Origin: Candidatus Methanophagaceae archaeon GoMg1
GTDB taxonomy: Archaea; Halobacteriota; Syntropharchaeia; Alkanophagales; Methanospirareceae
Length of the DNA stretch: 50,857 nt
Reading direction: 5' to 3'
Assembly: GCA_013180605.1 (NCBI GenBank)
Contig: QBUL01000186.1
Location: 1-50,857 of the forward strand
Numbering within the stretch: position 1 is the stretch's first letter; each line of letters starts with the position of its first letter. Shown here in pieces: positions 45,025 to 50,857 of the stretch. The translations under genes and the position numbers were made by a program. Below the pieces are notes generated by a model that searched no databases, was not told the origin of the DNA, and was given only the letters and a program-made list of their open reading frames with translations.

Positions 45025-47859
45025 ATGGTGGGTCTGAACATCAAGAAAACGGAAGAGAAATGGCAGCGTAGATGGAAAGAAAGCAAGATTTTTGATGCTG
45101 AAATAGCAGAACAAAAAGGTGGAAAGAAAAAGTTCTTTTTGACCGTCCCTTACCCCTACACTTCAGGACCGCTGCACATAGGTCATGGAAGAACAAATAC
45201 GATAGGCGATATAATAGCGAGATTTAAGCGATTGCAGGGTTACAATGTGCTATTTCCTATGGCTTTTCACGTTACCGGAACGCCGATTTTAGCGATTGCC
45301 GACAGCATTGCAAAAGGCGACCAGGAGGTTGTAGCACGGTATAAGGATTATGTATCAATTTATGAAGATGCGAGTGAGGTAGACGGAATTATCAGCAGTT
45401 TTAGTCGTGCGGAACGGGTTGCAGATTTCTTCGCTGAACGGATTTCGGAGGATTTCGAGCGTATGGGCTATTCCATAGACTGGCGAAGGAAGTTCAATAC
45501 CACCGAGCCAATGTACAACAAGTTTATCGAATGGCAGTTCAAAAAGCTCTACGATAAGGGAGTAATAAAGAAAGGGCGCTATCCCATCACGTATTCCATC
45601 GAAGATAATTCGGCGGTTGGCGAGGACGACATCGAAGAAGGAGATACGAATAAAGTAACAATAACAGAACACACAACCATAAAGTTCGGAGTTTCTGATG
45701 ACACCTACTTAATCGCAGCGACATTGCGTCCCGAAACGGTTTTTGGCGTTACAAATCTGTGGATAAAACCAACTGCAAAATATGTTAAAGTCGCGGTCGG
45801 CGGGGAATACTGGATTGTATCCCGTGAAGCGGCGTTGAAACTGGGTTACCAGCGGGAAGCAGTAGAGGGTTCAGAAGAAATAGAGGGCAGTTATTTTGTA
45901 GGTAAGAACGTCAAGGAGCCAATGAAGGGCAGGGAAATCCCGGTTTTATCTGCGGGCTTTGTTGACCCGGATGTAGGCACTGGAGTGGTCTATTCGGTTC
46001 CCGCGCATGCTCCTTACGATTACATCGCACTGGAAGACGTGAGGAGGGAGGAAGGGATTGAAATCGAGCCGATAAAGGTAATAGACATAGAAGGGTACGA
46101 ATTGCCAGCGAAAGAGATATGCGAAAAGATGGGAATAGCGAATCAGGAAGATGAGCGACTGGAAGAAGCCACGCAGATAATTTATAATGACGAATTTTAT
46201 CGTGGTGTGTTAAATGAGCAGTGCGGGGACTTTGCGGGTATCAAAATCGCTGCGATAAAGGATGAAGTAAAGGACTGGTTAAAGGGGAAAAATATAGCGG
46301 ACGTGTTTTATGAAACTTCGAGGAAGGCGGTGACGCGAGGCGGTGGAAAGGTAATAGTTGCCGTCTTGCAAGACCAGTGGTTTATAGATTACACACCGAA
46401 ATGGTGGAAAGATTTGGGGCACGAACTCGTGGAAGGCATGACGTTCTATCCTGAGAAGTACAAGGCATATATGCACGACATTATTGATTGGCTGGCGTTG
46501 CGACCGTGTGCACGTAAAAGAGGTCTGGGCACGCGGTTTCCGTTTGAAAAGGAATGGATAATCGAGTCGCTAAGCGATTCTACAATTTACATGGCGCTGT
46601 ACACCATAGCTCATCGGGTAAGGCAATTGCCCGTTGATTGTCTGAATGAGCAGTTCTTTGATTACGTGTTTCTTGGGATCGGAAGCGGTGCAGACGAATT
46701 AGCAAAGGAGATAAACGTTGAAGCAGACATTTTGAACGGGATAAAGGAAGAATTTGAATACTGGTATCCGAACGACCTGCGGCACACGGCACCACCGCAC
46801 CTCTCAAATCATCTGGTTTTCTTTTTAATGCATCATGCAGCGATATTTCCTCCGACTCGGTGGCCCAAGGCGATAACCTTGAATGAGTTGATGATTCGTG
46901 AAGGGCGGAAGATATCAAAGAGCAAGGGAAACGTAATCCCGTTAGCAAAGGTATCAGAACTTTACGGTGTGGATTTATTCAGGCTTTATTGTGCGATTAA
47001 TGCGGATTTCGCAAGTGTGATCAACTGGCGGGAGCAGGACGTGGATGCGCTGAAGAAACGATTTAATGCGTTAGTGGCAATATTCGAGAAGAGCACAGGA
47101 GTGGATGTAGCGGAGCTAAAGGAGGAAGAGTTCACGCATACCGATAGATGGCTGCTGTCGCGGTTCTACAGAAGGTTAAAGGAATCCATTGAGCTGTTCG
47201 ACGCATTCCGAATACGAGAAGCGGGAATAAATCTGGTGTTCAATTTGCTGAATGACATTAGATATTACGAGCGCAGGGAGAGCCCGGAAAAAAGAAGAAG
47301 GATAATCAGAAACGTAATAGATGATTGGCTGCTAATTCTATCGCCAATTGTGCCGCATATATGTGAAGAGGAATGGCATAAGCTGCATCACAGTTTCATT
47401 TCGTTACAATCGCTGCCAAAGCTAAAGGAGGCGTTTATTGATGACCGCGTGGAGCGTGAGGAGAAATATCTGGTTTCGTTAATTGAGGATATAAAGGAGA
47501 TACTGAAAATAGCCCGCATTGCGCCGACAAAAATTTACGTTTATACCGCAGATGCGGATGCGGATACCGAGAACTGGAAGTGGGAGGTGTTCAGGGCGAT
47601 AAAGGACTTGCCAGTGAGGGATAAGATTAAAGAGGCGATGAAACTCCGAAAGGATAAGAGCACGGTGGATTTCGTGAAGCGCGTGATAAAAAGCAATCTG
47701 GATTATTTCGAGCTGAACGAGAGGGAGATTCTGGAACGTGAGAAAGCGTATTTAACGAAAGAGTTCGGCTGTGAAATAGGAATAAACGAGGAACATGACC
47801 CGAAGGACAGGAGGAAGTTTGCTATTCCGCTTAAACCTGCGATTTACGTGGAGGGGTAA
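45025..47859 (+). CDS. leuS: Leucyl-tRNA synthetase
   Basis: PYTSGPLHIGHGR, ATLRPETVFGVTNLW editing domain, KISKSKGN. Confidence 0.97.
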   Translation: MVGLNIKKTEEKWQRRWKESKIFDAEIAEQKGGKKKFFLTVPYPYTSGPLHIGHGRTNTIGDIIARFKRLQGYNVLFPMAFHVTGTPILAIADSIAKGDQEVVARYKDYVSIYEDASEVDGIISSFSRAERVADFFAERISEDFERMGYSIDWRRKFNTTEPMYNKFIEWQFKKLYDKGVIKKGRYPITYSIEDNSAVGEDDIEEGDTNKVTITEHTTIKFGVSDDTYLIAATLRPETVFGVTNLWIKPTAKYVKVAVGGEYWIVSREAALKLGYQREAVEGSEEIEGSYFVGKNVKEPMKGREIPVLSAGFVDPDVGTGVVYSVPAHAPYDYIALEDVRREEGIEIEPIKVIDIEGYELPAKEICEKMGIANQEDERLEEATQIIYNDEFYRGVLNEQCGDFAGIKIAAIKDEVKDWLKGKNIADVFYETSRKAVTRGGGKVIVAVLQDQWFIDYTPKWWKDLGHELVEGMTFYPEKYKAYMHDIIDWLALRPCARKRGLGTRFPFEKEWIIESLSDSTIYMALYTIAHRVRQLPVDCLNEQFFDYVFLGIGSGADELAKEINVEADILNGIKEEFEYWYPNDLRHTAPPHLSNHLVFFLMHHAAIFPPTRWPKAITLNELMIREGRKISKSKGNVIPLAKVSELYGVDLFRLYCAINADFASVINWREQDVDALKKRFNALVAIFEKSTGVDVAELKEEEFTHTDRWLLSRFYRRLKESIELFDAFRIREAGINLVFNLLNDIRYYERRESPEKRRRIIRNVIDDWLLILSPIVPHICEEEWHKLHHSFISLQSLPKLKEAFIDDRVEREEKYLVSLIEDIKEILKIARIAPTKIYVYTADADADTENWKWEVFRAIKDLPVRDKIKEAMKLRKDKSTVDFVKRVIKSNLDYFELNEREILEREKAYLTKEFGCEIGINEEHDPKDRRKFAIPLKPAIYVEG
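47776..47859 (+). repeat. leuS 3'-terminal 84 nt, copy 1 (inside intact leuS)
   Basis: Aligns gap-free with 50465-50548, 11 mismatches counted by eye. Confidence 0.95.
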
Positions 47860-47891
47860 GAGAACAGGATGTTTCTTTACGAGACTGAAAA

Positions 47892-48428
47892 ATGGAGAAA
47901 GAAGAAGGTTCCGTTAAGGAAGAGGAGCTAACAAGTTTGTACGAAGACCTGCTCGAAAGGACGGTAGGCAAAATGAAGAGATATTTTGGTGAAAATTTGG
48001 TTTCTGTTGTTCTTTTTGGTTCTTTGGCGAGGGGAGCAGTGAAAAAGGATTCGGATATTGATTTGTTGGTTATATTCGAGGATTTGCCAAGAGAGAGGTT
48101 GAAGAGGCAGGATATTTTTATGACGATGGAGAGAGAGGCGAAGGTGGATGTGGAAATAGAGCGAATATACGAGAGGAGTGGATGTTATCTTTGTATTTCA
48201 CCGATATTAAAGGCGAGAGAAGAGGCGAAGATTTTGTCGCCTTTGTATTTGGACATGGTGACTGATGCGAGCATCTTATATGACAAAGCGGATTTCTTCA
48301 GGGGAATACTTGAAAAATTAAGGATGAAACTCAAATCATTAAATGCGAAGAAGAAAAAAGTGGGGAAGAAGTGGTATTGGGACCTTAAGCCGGATTATAC
48401 GTTTGGAGTGGTGATAAGAATTGAATAA
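47892..48428 (+). CDS. Nucleotidyltransferase (MNT/pol-beta superfamily)
   Basis: VVLFGSLARGAVKKDSDIDLLVIF GSxxRG..DxD motif. Confidence 0.88.
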   Translation: MEKEEGSVKEEELTSLYEDLLERTVGKMKRYFGENLVSVVLFGSLARGAVKKDSDIDLLVIFEDLPRERLKRQDIFMTMEREAKVDVEIERIYERSGCYLCISPILKAREEAKILSPLYLDMVTDASILYDKADFFRGILEKLRMKLKSLNAKKKKVGKKWYWDLKPDYTFGVVIRIE

Positions 48429-48500
48429 AAACCTTTTCTTAAAAAGAAAAGCTTTATCCAAAGAAATAAAACCCAGACCTGCAAAATTTGTTGTGTAAAA

Positions 48501-50462
48501 ATGAGCATAAGAAAGTGGTTTGGCTTTAAGGGAAAAGGAAAGCCAAAAGAGGAGGATAACCCGGAGCGTATTTTTTATGCTGCTTTGAATTTTCACGAAT
48601 CAAGAAGATTTCAGGATGCGTATCCGCTGTATTTGAAAGCGCTTGAGGGTTTTGAAACTTTTCTTAAAACTGACCCCGCGAACTCCCTGTTCCAGTCTTA
48701 CGTTGCAATGACGCAAAATAACCTCGGAGCTCTGCTTCATGACATGGGTAGGTTGAAAGAAGCAAAGTCGCGGTTCGAACGTGCTTTGGAACTGCGTGAA
48801 AAGTTACTAAAAAGCGACCCTGCGAACACTCAGTTCCAGTCTTACGTTGCAATGACGCAGAATAACCTCGGAAATCTGCTTAGTGACATGGGAAGGTTGA
48901 AAGAAGCAAAGACGCGGTTCGAACGTGCTTTGGAACTGTACGAAAAGTTACTAAAAAGCGACCCCGTGAACTCCCTGTTCCAGTCTCACGTTGCAATGAC
49001 ACAGAATAACCTCGGAAATCTGCTTCGTGTTATGGGAAGGCAGGAAGAAGCAAAGACGCGGCACGAACGTGCTTTGGAACTGGTAAAAGAGCAAAAGAAT
49101 CAGCATGACACAGGCTGGACTTTAACTCTACTTGGAAATTTAGAACTTAAAAGAGACGACCCAGAAACCGCCAGGGCATTTTTAGAATCGAGCATTGGAA
49201 AACTGAACAAGGACGTTAGACCGCATTACCCAAACGCACTGAACTGGCTTGCGTTGTGCTATTTTAAAATAGGAGAGAGGAAGAAGAAGGAAGCGAGAAA
49301 AGAGAAGAGGCGAGAAAATGCAAGAAGAAGGCAGGTATCAGAATCTTCGCAGTTTTTCAGGCTCGCCGCCGAGCGTTACAGAGAGGCGTACGAACTGCCT
49401 TATTGTTGGATGCCTGCGGAATTGTTAATAGATGCGTGTCTCGCGGATACATTCGCGAGTTCCGTGCAGACCGTTTCAGAAGAGGACGACCAGCGGGCGG
49501 TTGAGTTACTGAACGAGTCAATTGAAAAGGTAGAAGAGGCTTTTGAGCCCGCAAAGAAGGATGAAGGGCAGAGAAAGCGAGTAGAGGGTGTGCGGTACGA
49601 CCTGTTAGCAAAGCGGTGCATCCGGTCTGTGAGTTTGTTTAAGGGCGAAAAGGGAAAAAAGAAGCAGGAGGAACTTCTTGCCGAGGCTTCGGACAATCTC
49701 CTAAACGCAGCCCGGAACTTTGAGGAACTGGAGTCGGACAAGACCGCAGCGTCCTGCCAGGGCTGTGCGTGCCTTTACAGGGGCTTGAAAAAGTTTAAAG
49801 ACGGCATTTTGTCCGATAAATTCAAATTGATTGCCGAAGCCCACGGAGAGTTCAAGAACGCTGCTTCGTTTTACAAAAACGCGGAAAGCGAGGTGGGCGA
49901 AGATGTGATTTCAACAATTAATGAAGTCATGTCAGAGATGGAAGGCAGTTACGACAAATGGGAAGGAAGAAAACCCGGAATTGCTGACTACCTCTCTATT
50001 TTTGACAAAATAAGCAACCTGATCGAGCAGGTGTCGGCGATTGGGTTGAAGAATCTGTTCAAAGTTTATGTATTCGATGAGTTTATGAATTTAATGGATG
50101 AGCAAAGGATGAAAATAAAAGAAGGAAATGTTTATGCGGGGGAGGTTGTTATGGGCGACAAATTCGAAAATATCCGGGATGCGACGATAATAAACAAATC
50201 GGTGGTTGAGAATTCGTTCAACAAAATACGAGCGGAGCAGGGAGAAGAAGTAGCAAGTGCGTTAAAGGCAATTGCGGGATTTATTGAACGATCTGGGAAC
50301 AAAGAAGCCGGGGAATTATTTGACCGTTTTAACGAGGAACTAAACAAACCCGAGCCAAAGAAGTCGGTGCTGAAATCCGTGTGGGCAGGGATTGAAAAGG
50401 CTATTCCTGCTGCTACTGCTTTGGCTGAGCCGGTAGCGAAACTTGCAACGTTATTTAAGTAG
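48501..50462 (+). CDS. TPR-repeat protein with C-terminal GDKFENIRDATIINKS + helical module
   Basis: Three 48-aa units FQSYVAMTQNNLGxLLxxMGRxxEAKxRxERALEL; C-terminal beta-like motif then helices. Confidence 0.85.
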   Translation: MSIRKWFGFKGKGKPKEEDNPERIFYAALNFHESRRFQDAYPLYLKALEGFETFLKTDPANSLFQSYVAMTQNNLGALLHDMGRLKEAKSRFERALELREKLLKSDPANTQFQSYVAMTQNNLGNLLSDMGRLKEAKTRFERALELYEKLLKSDPVNSLFQSHVAMTQNNLGNLLRVMGRQEEAKTRHERALELVKEQKNQHDTGWTLTLLGNLELKRDDPETARAFLESSIGKLNKDVRPHYPNALNWLALCYFKIGERKKKEARKEKRRENARRRQVSESSQFFRLAAERYREAYELPYCWMPAELLIDACLADTFASSVQTVSEEDDQRAVELLNESIEKVEEAFEPAKKDEGQRKRVEGVRYDLLAKRCIRSVSLFKGEKGKKKQEELLAEASDNLLNAARNFEELESDKTAASCQGCACLYRGLKKFKDGILSDKFKLIAEAHGEFKNAASFYKNAESEVGEDVISTINEVMSEMEGSYDKWEGRKPGIADYLSIFDKISNLIEQVSAIGLKNLFKVYVFDEFMNLMDEQRMKIKEGNVYAGEVVMGDKFENIRDATIINKSVVENSFNKIRAEQGEEVASALKAIAGFIERSGNKEAGELFDRFNEELNKPEPKKSVLKSVWAGIEKAIPAATALAEPVAKLATLFK

Positions 50463-50464
50463 GA

Positions 50465-50548
50465 ATAAGAATAAACGAGGAACACGACCCGAAGGGCAAG
50501 AGGAAATTTGCCATTCCGCTTAAACATGCGATTTATGTTGAGGGTTGA
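50465..50548 (+). pseudogene. leuS 3'-terminal fragment, copy 2
   Basis: In-frame IRINEEHDPKGKRKFAIPLKHAIYVEG* versus IGINEEHDPKDRRKFAIPLKPAIYVEG* of LeuS. Confidence 0.95.
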
Positions 50549-50857
50549 GGAAAAACGTCAAAATTCTTGCTCAGATAATATTTGTAGATGTGAGCATTCT
50601 CAATCCCTCGGCATATCCAAATTCTGCCTCGTCCAACGATTTGGCACCATCCTTTGATTTTTCCCCTCCCCGCTTCACCATTCAGTGCAGGAATACGTAT
50701 TGATAACGCCCTGGAGTTCATTCCTATTCCTGCACGTATAGAAAGGATATGCGATCAGATATGCAACCGCAGCGCTATGAAGCACCAGTCCAATATCGAA
50801 ATAATGAACAATCAGCTCTAAAATCGCAATGGATAGCAGAACGACCGAAGCGAGAAG

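Noticed and set aside
50533-50721. 62-aa minus-strand ORF at the right edge
   Set aside because: No recognisable family and broken surrounding frames; the window end prevents judgement.

Overview
Archaeal window, probably a methanogen/ANME-related euryarchaeon. The basis is a fwd/fmd formylmethanofuran dehydrogenase cluster, A-type ATP synthase subunits, archaeal aEF-1beta, isopentenyl phosphate kinase, a cupin-type glucose-6-phosphate isomerase, archaeosortase-like and DUF63 proteins, and TATA-like promoters. Housekeeping genes (sufBC, pgi, metG, hom, a tRNA-Thr, HPS-RraA fusion, lhr-like helicase, trpS, IPK, NUDIX, fwdDBAC, mobB, atpHEF, Kch-type channel, leuS) alternate with accessory stretches of gene fragments and small intergenic repeats. 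The observations most worth following up are: (i) a 2.6 kb nucleotidyltransferase + TPR gene pair bracketed by a direct duplication of the last 84 nt of leuS; (ii) a small PUA-like gene whose ends show integron-cassette-like topology (GTTAAGT ... ACTTAAC, 15-bp perfect hairpin, GTTGTAC) next to a putative CBS-HEPN gene; (iii) at least seven copies of a dispersed inverted-repeat element (gacacagatta.../...tgtgtcttaaatag) whose one end is repeatedly a TATA-like promoter in front of a gene; (iv) several decayed or recombined genes, including a 94-bp frameshifting tandem duplication in a HEAT-repeat gene, an internally deleted copy of the ACT-domain gene, and a LivK/MarC fragment junction. All calls come from reading the sequence and the supplied ORF translations; no database search was run.
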